Source of the DNA: Pseudomonadota bacterium | GTDB taxonomy: Bacteria; Pseudomonadota; Gammaproteobacteria; Xanthomonadales; Xanthomonadaceae | DNA length: 9,674 nucleotides | Reading direction: 5' to 3' | Assembly (NCBI GenBank): GCA_023392975.1 | Contig: JAEWNA010000216.1 | Coordinates: forward strand, 1 to 9,674 | In this document: piece after piece, positions 1 through 7,041 of the stretch | How the letters are laid out: every line of letters begins with the position of its first letter | How positions within the stretch are numbered: position 1 is the first letter of the stretch | The notes under the pieces: model-generated | The model's input: the letters and a program-made list of their open reading frames with translations, nothing else | Told to the model about the DNA's origin: nothing | Databases searched by the model: none | Translations under genes and position numbers: made by a program

Positions 1-747
1 GCGCATCAGCACCGCCGCCGCCGCGCAGGCGCCGCTGCCGCAGGCCAGGGTCTCGCCCACGCCGCGCTCGTACACGCGCAGGCGGATGCGATCGCGCGCG
101 AGGACCTGCGCGAAGCCGACGTTGACCGAATCGGGGAAGGCGTCGTGCGCCTGCACCGCGGGGCCGAACGTGGCGACCGGCGCGGCATCGACATCATCGA
201 CTTCGATCACCGCATGCGGGTTGCCCATCGAGACCGCGCCGAGTTCGACGACCTCGCCGCCGAACGTGAGCGGGTAGGCGTCGCGCGCGGCCTCGAAGCC
301 GCGCAGCGGGATGCGCGCCGGCGCGAACTCGGGCCGGCCCATGCCGATCCGGTAATGGTGCAGGTCGAGCACGTCCACGTCGTGGGTGCCGGCCGGGCTG
401 TCGAGCCTGAAATGGTCGACCAGGCAGCGTTCCGGGTCGACCTCGACGCTGTCGCGCAGCACCCAGGCGGCGACGCAGCGCGCACCGTTGCCGCACTGCC
501 CGGCGGTCGAGCCATCGGCGTTGCGGATGCCGTAGGCGGCGGCCGCCCCGGCACTGCGCGGTGGCTCGATGGTCAGGATCTGGTCGCAGCCGATGCCGAC
601 GTGGCGATCGGCGAGCGCCCGGCAGAGGGCGGGATCAAGCGCGGGCGGCGGCGGATGGCCGGCCTGCGGGCGCAGGTCCAGCACGACGAAGTCGTTGCCG
701 GCGCCATGCATCTTGGTGAAGCGCAGGGGCGCGCCGGACCCGCTCAT
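1..747 (-). CDS. dapF: Diaminopimelate epimerase, 3' end outside window
   Basis: DapF converts LL- to meso-diaminopimelate in the cytoplasm, for lysine and peptidoglycan synthesis. The first 249 codons are present. The family start motif MHGAGNDF lies near residues 13-20. The two catalytic cysteines are visible: Cys85 in GQCGNGARC and Cys236 in ACGSGAC. MGNPHAV lies between them. The family is usually about 275-285 residues, so roughly 30 C-terminal residues lie beyond position 1. I chose the ATG at 747-745 because it follows the lptM stop by three bases; it adds a short MSGSGAP lead to the usual 'LRFTKMHG' start. The lptM-dapF pairing matches yifL-dapF in Escherichia coli. No frameshift or missing key residue is seen. 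The family call is secure; only the exact start is open. Confidence 0.97.
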   Translation of the reverse strand, partial: MSGSGAPLRFTKMHGAGNDFVVLDLRPQAGHPPPPALDPALCRALADRHVGIGCDQILTIEPPRSAGAAAAYGIRNADGSTAGQCGNGARCVAAWVLRDSVEVDPERCLVDHFRLDSPAGTHDVDVLDLHHYRIGMGRPEFAPARIPLRGFEAARDAYPLTFGGEVVELGAVSMGNPHAVIEVDDVDAAPVATFGPAVQAHDAFPDSVNVGFAQVLARDRIRLRVYERGVGETLACGSGACAAAAVLMR

Positions 748-750
748 GGC

Positions 751-948
751 TCAGCGGGGCGGCGTCTTCGCGGCATCGTCCGCAGGGGGCGACGGCGTGG
801 CGGCGGCATCGGCGGGAGGCGGGGCGACGCTGGCGTCGGCGTCGGCAGCCGGCGCGTCGGGCAGCACCAGCGGGCCCTTGTTGCCGCAGCCCGGGAGCGC
901 GACGGTGAGGGCGAGGACGAGCAGGACGGACGCGGCGCGGAGGTTCAT
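751..948 (-). CDS. lptM: LptM-type small lipoprotein (YifL family)
   Basis: This is a 65-residue predicted lipoprotein. It has a short N-terminal hydrophobic signal (residues 4-18), a lipobox LPGC with the lipidated Cys21, and directly after it the family hallmark CGNKGPLVLP. The remaining 35 residues are a low-complexity Ala/Pro/Asp tail, as is common in this family. LptM (YifL) in enterobacteria is an outer-membrane lipoprotein that helps LptD mature in the LptDE lipopolysaccharide translocon; that role is transferred here by motif and by the adjacent dapF. The stop at 753-751 is three bases before the dapF ATG, so the two are likely one transcript. No convincing Shine-Dalgarno sequence precedes the ATG at 948. 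A generic small lipoprotein is the only alternative, and the CGxKGPLxLP motif argues against that. Confidence 0.9.
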   Translation of the reverse strand: MNLRAASVLLVLALTVALPGCGNKGPLVLPDAPAADADASVAPPPADAAATPSPPADDAAKTPPR

Positions 949-970
949 GGGCGCAGTGTAGCCGCCGGGG

Positions 971-995
971 CCGCCGGACGGAACGTGTCCGGCGG
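971..995 (-). terminator. Terminator-like hairpin after the oligopeptidase B gene
   Basis: A perfect 9-bp inverted repeat, CCGCCGGAC / GTCCGGCGG, with a 7-base loop lies between the peptidase stop (1044) and the lptM start (948), both on the minus strand. It is the best terminator candidate here. There is no T-tract after it in the minus direction, so Rho-independent termination is not established; it could instead stabilise the mRNA 3' end. A separate 14-base palindrome (ACCGGCCGGCCGGT, 1031-1044) touches the peptidase stop codon. Confidence 0.4.
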
Positions 996-1043
996 GACGT
1001 GCTGACAGCGCCTGCCCGGATGGACGCGTCACCGGCCGGCCGG

Positions 1044-3191
1044 TCACTCGACCCGCGCGGTGGCGCCGAGCTGGTCGAGCAGGAAGGCGTACATCTCGGC
1101 CTGCTCGCGGTAGCGGCGGAACCGGCCCGACTTGCCGCCGTGGCCGGCGTCCATGTTGGTGCGGAAGACCACCGGCGCCTTCGACGTGTTCAGGTCGCGC
1201 AGGCGGGCGACGTATTTCGCCGGCTCCCAGTACTGCACCTGCGAATCCCACAGGCCGGTGCCGACGAACATCGCCGGGTAGGCCTGTGCGCGCAGGTTGT
1301 CGTAGGGCGAGTAGGTCAGCATGTAGTCGTAGTCCGCCTTCTCCTCGGGATTGCCCCACTCGTCGTATTCGTTGGTGGTCAGCGGGATGCTCGGGTCGAG
1401 CATCGTGGTGACCACGTCGACGAAGGGCACCTGCGACAGCATCACCCGGTACTTCTCCGGCGCCATGTTCGCCACCGCGCCCATCAGCAGGCCGCCGGCG
1501 CTGCCGCCGTAGCCGGCGACGCGGTCCTGCGCGGCGTAGCCTTCACGCACCAGGTGGTCGGTGACGTCGATGAAGTCGGTGAAGGTGTTCTGCTTGTGCT
1601 CGAGCTTGCCGTCGTCGTACCACTGCCGGCCCATTTCCTGGCCGCCGCGGATGTGGGCGATGGCGAACACCATGCCGCGATCGAGCAGGCTGACCACCGA
1701 CACGCTGAAGTCCGGGTCCATCGCCAGGCCGTAGCTGCCGTAGCCGTACTGCAGCAGCGCGGCGGTGCCGTCGCGCCTGAAGCCCTTGCGGTAGACCAGC
1801 GACACCGGGATCCGCGTGCCGTCGCGGGCGGGCGCCCACACCCGCTCGGTCGCGTACTGCGACGGGTCGTAGCCGAGCACCGGCTGGCGCTTGAGCAGCC
1901 GGCGTTCGCCGGTGCGCACGTTCAGCTCGTAGGTCGTGTCCGGCGTGGTCATCGACGTGTAGTCGTAGCGCAGCCACTCGGTATCGGGCTCTGCATTGAC
2001 CTCCAGTGCCATCGCGTACGCGGGTTCGTCGGCGTCGACGAAACGCTCGCCATCGGCCGCGAGCAGGCGGATGCGCTGCAGGCCGCCGGAACGCTCCTCG
2101 ATCGCGGTGAACCCGTCGAACAGTTCGTAGCCGTCGAGGAACACGTCGTCGCGATGCGGCACCCACTCGACCCAGTCGGCGCGCGTGGTCGCGCCGTCGG
2201 ACGCGGTCATCAGCTTGTAGTTCGGCGCGCGCTTGCCGGACGCATCGGGCGCATTGGTGTGGATCACCCAGCGGCCGTCGAAGTGGTCGACGTCGTATTC
2301 GACGTCGCGCTCCCGCGGTGCGAACACGGAGAAGGTCTCGGGATTCGCGGCGGGCGCGCAGCGGGTCTCGCCGGAAACGGTGCTTTCGAGCTCGATGCAC
2401 AGGAAGCGATCGTCGCGGGTGCGGCCGATGCCCATGTAGAAGCTGTCGTCGTGCTCCTCGTAGACCAGCGCGTCGTCCTCCACCGGCGTGCCCAGCACGT
2501 GCTTCTTCACGCGCACGGTGAGCAGCGTCTCCGGGTCGTTCTCGATGTAGAACAGCGTGCGGTTGTCGTCGGCCCAGACCAGGTCGGTGGAGGCGCCGTG
2601 GATCGTGTCCGGATAGACCTCGCCGGTGTCGAGGTTCCTGATGCGGATGGTGTACTGGCGGCGGCCGTTGTCGTCCTCGGCCCAGGCCAGCAGGCGGTTG
2701 TCCGGGCTGATCTCCCAGGCATCGACCTTGAAGTAGTCCTTGCCCTTCGCCATCGCCTCGACGTCGAGCAGCACCTGCTCCTCGTCGCTGCGGCTGCCGT
2801 CGGCGGCGGCCTTCGCGCGCAGGTAGACGGGATAGTCCTGCCCGGTCCGGTAGCGGGTGGAGTACCACCAGCCGCGCTCGCGGTACGGCACCGAGTCGTC
2901 GTCCTGCTTGATCCGGCCGACGATCTCCGCGTACAGCGTGTCCTCCAGCGGCTTCAGCGGCGCCATCACCGCATCGGCATAGGCGTTCTCGGCGTGCAGG
3001 TAGGCCAGCACGGCCTTGTCCTTGCGCTTGTCGTCGCGCAGCCAGTAGTAGTCGTCCTGGCGGACGGCGCCGTGCGGCGCCACGACCTGGTGAGGGATCT
3101 TCGCGGCATCGGGTGGTGGCGGCAATGCCGCAGCGTGCAGGGTCGGGGAGAGGGACATGAGCAGGAAGAAGAGGCGTGGGCGTGAAGCCAT
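1044..3191 (-). CDS. ptrB: Oligopeptidase B-type S9A serine peptidase with signal peptide
   Basis: The product is a 715-residue prolyl-oligopeptidase-family enzyme, probably cleaving short peptides after basic residues. Residues about 30-430 are the N-terminal beta-propeller region that gates the active site. The C-terminal half is the alpha/beta-hydrolase. The nucleophile is Ser564 in GYGGSAGGLLMG, the acid is Asp649 in GLWDSQVQYWEPAKYV, and the base is His684 in DAGHGGKSGRF. The Ser-Asp and Asp-His spacings (85 and 35) match my recollection of E. coli PtrB. The oligopeptidase B signature PFVDVVTTMLD...PLTTNEYDEWGNP is present. I chose the ATG at 3191 because it begins a good signal peptide (MASRPRLFFLLMSLSP, cleavage near LHA-AA). 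Upstream codons read as compositional noise. The enzyme is therefore predicted to be periplasmic or secreted, unlike the cytoplasmic enterobacterial enzyme. The gene appears to stand alone. Confidence 0.95.
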   Translation of the reverse strand: MASRPRLFFLLMSLSPTLHAAALPPPPDAAKIPHQVVAPHGAVRQDDYYWLRDDKRKDKAVLAYLHAENAYADAVMAPLKPLEDTLYAEIVGRIKQDDDSVPYRERGWWYSTRYRTGQDYPVYLRAKAAADGSRSDEEQVLLDVEAMAKGKDYFKVDAWEISPDNRLLAWAEDDNGRRQYTIRIRNLDTGEVYPDTIHGASTDLVWADDNRTLFYIENDPETLLTVRVKKHVLGTPVEDDALVYEEHDDSFYMGIGRTRDDRFLCIELESTVSGETRCAPAANPETFSVFAPRERDVEYDVDHFDGRWVIHTNAPDASGKRAPNYKLMTASDGATTRADWVEWVPHRDDVFLDGYELFDGFTAIEERSGGLQRIRLLAADGERFVDADEPAYAMALEVNAEPDTEWLRYDYTSMTTPDTTYELNVRTGERRLLKRQPVLGYDPSQYATERVWAPARDGTRIPVSLVYRKGFRRDGTAALLQYGYGSYGLAMDPDFSVSVVSLLDRGMVFAIAHIRGGQEMGRQWYDDGKLEHKQNTFTDFIDVTDHLVREGYAAQDRVAGYGGSAGGLLMGAVANMAPEKYRVMLSQVPFVDVVTTMLDPSIPLTTNEYDEWGNPEEKADYDYMLTYSPYDNLRAQAYPAMFVGTGLWDSQVQYWEPAKYVARLRDLNTSKAPVVFRTNMDAGHGGKSGRFRRYREQAEMYAFLLDQLGATARVE

Positions 3192-3284
3192 GGCGGCGTG
3201 CCGCGTTGCGGCCGTCAAGCATGACAGAGGCGCGGCGCGCAGGCATCCATCGAGGGATTCGACCGTCGACGCCGCCCTGCGCAA

Positions 3285-3311
3285 TTGACGCGCGAGAGAG
3301 CGGCATGATAT
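3285..3311 (+). promoter_or_regulatory. Weak candidate promoter for the effector block
   Basis: TTGACG (3285-3290, five of six matches to the -35 consensus) is followed after 15 bases by TGATAT (3306-3311, a poor -10). Transcription would give a leader of roughly 175 bases before the ATG at 3494. The -35 is good, but the -10 match and the spacing are not. Confidence 0.3.
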
Positions 3312-3481
3312 CCCGGCATCCGCGGCACGGACACGCCGGCCCGGACGATGCATGCCTCAGCGCCCTTCCTGCGCACGAGGCCACAGCCGCATGCGGCGAT
3401 CATCGGCCATCGACGGCGCGATCCCGACCCGATCGACATTCGCGCGGACAGCCGCGTCCCGCGCCGCTTCCACTCAAGATC

Positions 3482-3486
3482 AAGGA
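3482..3486 (+). promoter_or_regulatory. Ribosome binding site fixing the first effector start
   Basis: AAGGA ends seven bases before the ATG at 3494. It is the only good Shine-Dalgarno sequence among the possible in-frame starts between 3176 and 3494, and so decides the start of the 675-residue protein. Confidence 0.7.
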
Positions 3487-3493
3487 CCGAACG

Positions 3494-5521
3494 ATGCCGT
3501 ACCAAGCCTCCGATGGCCGGGAGCCCGTTCCCGGCATGCAGAACGCCTACTACGCCACACCGCAGGACCTGCAGACCTACCACGATGCGGCGACCCACCT
3601 GTCCGGCATGCGGGTCGACCTGCCGGAGTTCGACATCACCCGCAATCCCAACCGCTACGTCTTCGTCGCCGCGTTCGACGGCACCGGCAACGACGCGACC
3701 CGGACGCTGACCGAATCGACCAACGTCCACGCCCTCTACGACGACTTCGACCGCTTCATCCACGGCGACGGCCCGAACAACCCCGGGTTCAGCCGCATGC
3801 ACGCCCGCTACATCGAGGGCCCGGGTACCCAGAACACCTGGGGCAACACCCTCGACAACGCCCGCGGCAACTCGGTCGAGGACCGGGTCTGGGAGATGTA
3901 CAAGGACCTCGGCGACAAGACCCGGCAGTGGAAGCAGGAAAACCCGGACGCGGAAATCAGCGTGATCACGTTCGGCTTCAGCCGCGGCGCGGTCGAGGCG
4001 GCGGAGTTCGCGTCGGTGGTCGGCAAGTACGGCATCCACGCCGAGGTCGGCTACCGGACCCAGGAAAACGACGACCATCGCCACGACATCCGCGACCCGA
4101 TGATGGGCGACCTTCCGGACATCCGCCAGTTCCGCGAACTCAGCGGCGAACTGGTCGCGCCGGGCAAGGTGCCGATCGTCGCCGGGCTGTACGACCCGGT
4201 CGCGACCGGCATCGCCGAGCAGCACGACCGCTCGCTGCCCGGCAACATCACCTCGGCCCTGCAGCTGACCGCACGCGACGAGCACCGGGTGCTGTTCCCC
4301 GTGAACCGGATCGTGACCGACGACATCGCGCGCTCGGATCCGGACCGGTTCGCCAACCTCCAGGTCGCCGGCTGCCATTCGGACATCGGCGGCGGCTACG
4401 ACGCGGGCAAGGGCCTGGCGCAGATCAACGCCAACCTGATGGGCGACTACCTCAACAAGGTCGTCGGGCACGAGATCTGCAAGAAGGTGACGCCCGATCC
4501 GGAGCAGTACGTCGTCCACGACTCGAACACCAAGATGTTCCAGCGCCTGGGCTACGCCCAGACCCAGTACTGGTACGCCGACCGCACCGAGGACGGCAAC
4601 ACCGTGCAGCAGGGCCAGCACGTCCGCAGCGGCGTCGATCCGAACATCACCGGCAAGGCCATGCCGGCACTGGATTCGGTGCACACGCATCCCGGGGGCT
4701 CGGTCGACGACAATTTCCGGCCTGCGCCGTCCGGCGTCGAATCGCGCATGGATGCGCGCGCCAACGACGCGCACACGCCGAAACCGCACGACGCGACGTA
4801 CGCGCTGGAATCGACGCAGCGCCAGATCGACCCGACCAAGCTGCTGCTGGAGAGCTCCACCCGGATCGCGTCGATGATGGACGAGAAGACCAACCCGAAC
4901 GCGGCGGAGATCCTGCGCGGCGCGGCGGCCGAATCGGAGGTGCGGCACTCGATCCTGTCCGTCGGCGATTCCGCCGCGGGACGCCTCTCCGCGGCGGTGG
5001 CGCTGGCGGCGAAGGATGCGGGCATGGACCGCATCGGCGACATCACCTTCGATCGCGACCGCAACGCGCTGGTGATCGCCGACCGGCGCGACACCCACGG
5101 CAACCTCGTCCGCCATGCCACGGTCGACATCGACGACGCCCTGCGCGCGCCGATGCGCGACTCGCTGCACACGCTCGATGCGAACCTGTTCGCGCAGAAC
5201 GGGCAGCGCGCGCCCACGCTGTACGCGCAGGCGCACCAGCAGCTGTCGGCGCTGGGCGGTGCGGTGCAGGACCCGGAGGCGCTGGTCGTCGGCGCCGAAC
5301 GGATCGCGTCGCAGGCCCGCGGCAACGGCCTGACCGCGATCGACGCCGTGACCGTGGTCGAGCACGAGGGCCGCAACGCGGTGGTCGCCTCCCAGCTGGA
5401 TCCGCAGCAGGGCCTGCGCTACACCCAGCCGGTCGACGCCACCGGGTTCGTCCAGCAGCCGCAGGCCGCCCAGCACCAGGCGCAGGACCCGCAGGCCCAG
5501 GCGCAGCACCACCACATGTGA
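3494..5521 (+). CDS. Putative type IV secretion effector: DUF2235 (Tle1-like) hydrolase with tandem XVIPCD-like C-terminus
   Basis: This is a 675-residue protein with no signal peptide or membrane segment. Residues about 54-400 carry the DUF2235/Tle1-like alpha/beta-hydrolase landmarks: FDGTGND (61-67), YIEGPGT, the nucleophile elbow GFSRGA with Ser163, a likely acid at Asp234 in GLYDPVATG, and a base at His295 in GCHSDIGGGY. Several relatives of this fold are phospholipases delivered by type VI secretion. The C-terminus instead resembles XVIPCD, the VirD4-binding signal of Xanthomonadales type IV secretion. One module spans about 487-560 (AAVALAAKDAGMDRIGDI, Met511). A second spans about 575-650 (LYAQAHQQL, then IASQARGNGLTAIDAV), ending in a Gln/His-rich tail. 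It is first of three same-strand genes and probably heads the operon. A membrane-lipid target is inferred from the family; no substrate can be read. The fold call is strong, and the secretion route is moderately supported. Confidence 0.88.
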   Translation: MPYQASDGREPVPGMQNAYYATPQDLQTYHDAATHLSGMRVDLPEFDITRNPNRYVFVAAFDGTGNDATRTLTESTNVHALYDDFDRFIHGDGPNNPGFSRMHARYIEGPGTQNTWGNTLDNARGNSVEDRVWEMYKDLGDKTRQWKQENPDAEISVITFGFSRGAVEAAEFASVVGKYGIHAEVGYRTQENDDHRHDIRDPMMGDLPDIRQFRELSGELVAPGKVPIVAGLYDPVATGIAEQHDRSLPGNITSALQLTARDEHRVLFPVNRIVTDDIARSDPDRFANLQVAGCHSDIGGGYDAGKGLAQINANLMGDYLNKVVGHEICKKVTPDPEQYVVHDSNTKMFQRLGYAQTQYWYADRTEDGNTVQQGQHVRSGVDPNITGKAMPALDSVHTHPGGSVDDNFRPAPSGVESRMDARANDAHTPKPHDATYALESTQRQIDPTKLLLESSTRIASMMDEKTNPNAAEILRGAAAESEVRHSILSVGDSAAGRLSAAVALAAKDAGMDRIGDITFDRDRNALVIADRRDTHGNLVRHATVDIDDALRAPMRDSLHTLDANLFAQNGQRAPTLYAQAHQQLSALGGAVQDPEALVVGAERIASQARGNGLTAIDAVTVVEHEGRNAVVASQLDPQQGLRYTQPVDATGFVQQPQAAQHQAQDPQAQAQHHHM

Positions 5522-5543
5522 CACGTCCGGCGCGAGCGGACCC

Positions 5544-5573
5544 GATCCCGCCCGCCCTGCGCGGCGCGGGATC
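5544..5573 (+). other. Intergenic hairpin after the DUF2235 gene
   Basis: GATCCCGC (5544-5551) pairs perfectly with GCGGGATC (5566-5573). The stem continues inward by four more pairs (5552-5555 with 5561-5564) around one bulged C, leaving a 5-base loop. No T-tract follows. It may be a weak attenuator or an mRNA-processing or stability structure between the first and second effector genes. Confidence 0.45.
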
Positions 5574-5591
5574 GCCGCCCGCCGCGCCCCC

Positions 5592-5628
5592 TTCCCGGAT
5601 GCGCCATGCATCCGACACCACCCGGGAA
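5592..5628 (+). promoter_or_regulatory. Inverted repeats that could hide the second gene's Shine-Dalgarno
   Basis: TTCCCGG (5592-5598) is a perfect complement of CCGGGAA (5622-5628). The latter contains GGGAA (5624-5628), the only plausible Shine-Dalgarno for the ATG at 5637, eight bases away. A second, overlapping 7-bp hairpin, CGGATGC / GCATCCG (5596-5602 with 5608-5614, 5-base loop), competes for the same bases. The two pairings could switch exposure of the ribosome site. The pairing is seen in the sequence; the regulatory role is inference, and high GC content makes chance hairpins common. Confidence 0.3.
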
Positions 5629-5636
5629 CATCGCCC

Positions 5637-6992
5637 ATGGCAGCGGAACTCCCCCGATCCCCCGCGCCTTCCGCGGCCGAGACCACGGTCAAGGTCAGCC
5701 TCGACGAATGGGCGGTCGTGAACCGCGACAAGGGCGTGGAACTGATGACCGACGGCCTGTCCGGCTGCGTCGCGGTCGGCATCCGCACCCGCGACCGGCT
5801 GGCGCTGACCCACGTCTACAGCGACGCGATCGACCGTTTCGACGCGTACAAGGAGCAGATCGGCACGTTCGTCGCCTCGGTCGGCGCGAAGGCCGACATC
5901 GCCGAACTGCACATCATGCACAACGGCAACCCGGTGTCGCAGAAGCACGGCACCCACCTGCAGGGCATGATCGAGGACCACCTGGTGCGCAGCGGGCTGG
6001 TGGACCCGCGCGTCGTCCATCGCCATGTCGACAACGGCTGCACCGTGGCCGACGGCGGCTTCTACGGCAAGCGCGACGACAACAAGGCGCTGTACCTCGC
6101 CGGCTACACCAACACGACCCTGGAAGGCGCTTCGGAAGGCATGGCGAAGCGCCTCGACAAGGCGGTCGAACACGGCGGCTTCAAGGGATCGACCGGCTAT
6201 CTCGGCCCGGCGGACGTCGAGAGCGCGGTCCGCGATGGCGCGACCCAGGCCCATACCGCCTTCGCGCGCTACGCGCCGCAGGCGCCCGTGCTCGCGTCCT
6301 CGTCGGGCATGCCGCCCTCGGGACTGCCCTCGGCGAGCGATGCGTCGCCCGCCAGGCCCTCCGGCGACGAGGCGCTCTTCAACGCCATCGCCAAGCCGCT
6401 CCGCGACAGCAAGCGCTACGGCCTGTCCGCCAGCCCGATCGCGCGCTCGATCGCCGAACAGGTCGCGAAGACCGGCGCGGACGGCATCGACGCCGTCAAG
6501 ATCAGCGCGGACGGCAAGCACATCGGCCTCGTCACGCGCGACCATCGCGACTTCGAGTTCACGGTCACGGGCCGGACCGCTGCATTGACGCCCTCGCCTG
6601 CGCTGTCCACGCCGCACGCTTCGTCGTCGATGCCCTCGTTGCCCGCATCCTCCGTGCCCGTGCCGTCCGCGCAGCCGCCCAGCCTCTACGAGCAGGCGAA
6701 GGCGGCGCTGGCGCCGCACCGCGACGGCTTGAAACTCGCGACGGACGAGCAGCACGCGCTGGCGGCGCGGGAGATCGCCTCGCAGGCGAACGGCGCGGGG
6801 CTCACCGCCATCTCGCGGATCGAACGGGCCACCGGCGGGCACGGCGAACCGGCGCTGGTCGCCCATCAGGACGGACCGGCGCCGAAGGCCGCGCCGCCGA
6901 TTCCGGTCGACACGCTGCAGCAGCAGGTCGGCGTCGCCGTGCCGTCCCAGGCGCAGCCGGGGCCGGACAAGCCGCACGTTCCGAGCCACTGA
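5637..6992 (+). CDS. Putative type IV secretion effector: CheD/CNF1-like deamidase-type domain with tandem XVIPCD-like C-terminus
   Basis: This is a 451-residue protein with no signal peptide. Residues about 18-160 resemble the CheD/CNF1 cysteine-hydrolase fold. DEWAVVNRDKGVELMTDG leads into LSGCVAVGI with Cys44. Thr38 lies six residues before it and His59 (LALTHVY) 15 after. From memory, CheD and BLF1 place Thr at -6 (T21/C27 and T88/C94), the LSGC motif is shared by BLF1 and CNF1, and CNF1 has Cys and His 15 apart (C866/H881). The rest aligns loosely with CheD through VGAKADIAEL, a Gly/Asn turn, and a helix at GTHLQGMIEDHLVRSGL. Residues 161-215 are unassigned. XVIPCD-like modules follow at about 242-310 and 349-435, split by a Pro/Ser linker; the second has IASQANGAGLTAI, close to the upstream protein. 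The gene starts 115 bases after the DUF2235 gene. A chemotaxis CheD is unlikely: those are about 160 residues and lack this tail. Glutamine deamidation is a hypothesis. Confidence 0.85.
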   Translation: MAAELPRSPAPSAAETTVKVSLDEWAVVNRDKGVELMTDGLSGCVAVGIRTRDRLALTHVYSDAIDRFDAYKEQIGTFVASVGAKADIAELHIMHNGNPVSQKHGTHLQGMIEDHLVRSGLVDPRVVHRHVDNGCTVADGGFYGKRDDNKALYLAGYTNTTLEGASEGMAKRLDKAVEHGGFKGSTGYLGPADVESAVRDGATQAHTAFARYAPQAPVLASSSGMPPSGLPSASDASPARPSGDEALFNAIAKPLRDSKRYGLSASPIARSIAEQVAKTGADGIDAVKISADGKHIGLVTRDHRDFEFTVTGRTAALTPSPALSTPHASSSMPSLPASSVPVPSAQPPSLYEQAKAALAPHRDGLKLATDEQHALAAREIASQANGAGLTAISRIERATGGHGEPALVAHQDGPAPKAAPPIPVDTLQQQVGVAVPSQAQPGPDKPHVPSH

Positions 6993-7041
6993 CGCCACGC
7001 GGCGGCGCCGGCGGGTTGGCCGGAACGCCGCGGGCTTCGCG

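Larger units (their letters stand above)
3192..3493. other. Divergent intergenic region
   Basis: This 302-base spacer separates the divergently oriented peptidase gene and the effector block, so promoters for both should lie here. The plus frame of the downstream gene stays open back to 3176, but the encoded residues are Arg/Pro/Ala-rich noise and the ribosome-binding site at 3482 argues that this stretch is leader. I see no RNA gene, riboswitch or long repeat in it. The only promoter-like element I can point to is at 3285-3311. Confidence 0.6.

Noticed and set aside
999..3185. Long plus-strand open frame antisense to the oligopeptidase B gene
   Set aside because: The translation is Val/Ala/His/Arg-rich with no domain, and lies wholly over a gene with an intact catalytic triad; it reflects high-GC codon bias.
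3213..3218. TTGACG on the minus strand just upstream of the oligopeptidase B start
   Set aside because: It lies about 22 bases before the ATG, with no -10 element at a usable distance.
3352..5721. Second long plus-strand open frame overlapping the DUF2235 gene, and similar frames at 5606-7045 and 7359-8822
   Set aside because: Arg/Pro/Ala/Gly-rich shadow translations of the real genes in the +1 or +2 frame.
3215..5788. 857-codon minus-strand open frame over the DUF2235 gene
   Set aside because: Repetitive Arg/Val/Asp/Gly composition and no recognisable motif; the plus strand has a ribosome site and DUF2235 motifs.
5637..6992. Reading the second gene as a genuine chemotaxis CheD
   Set aside because: The length is nearly three times that of CheD, the C-terminus is XVIPCD-like, and there are no chemotaxis genes nearby.
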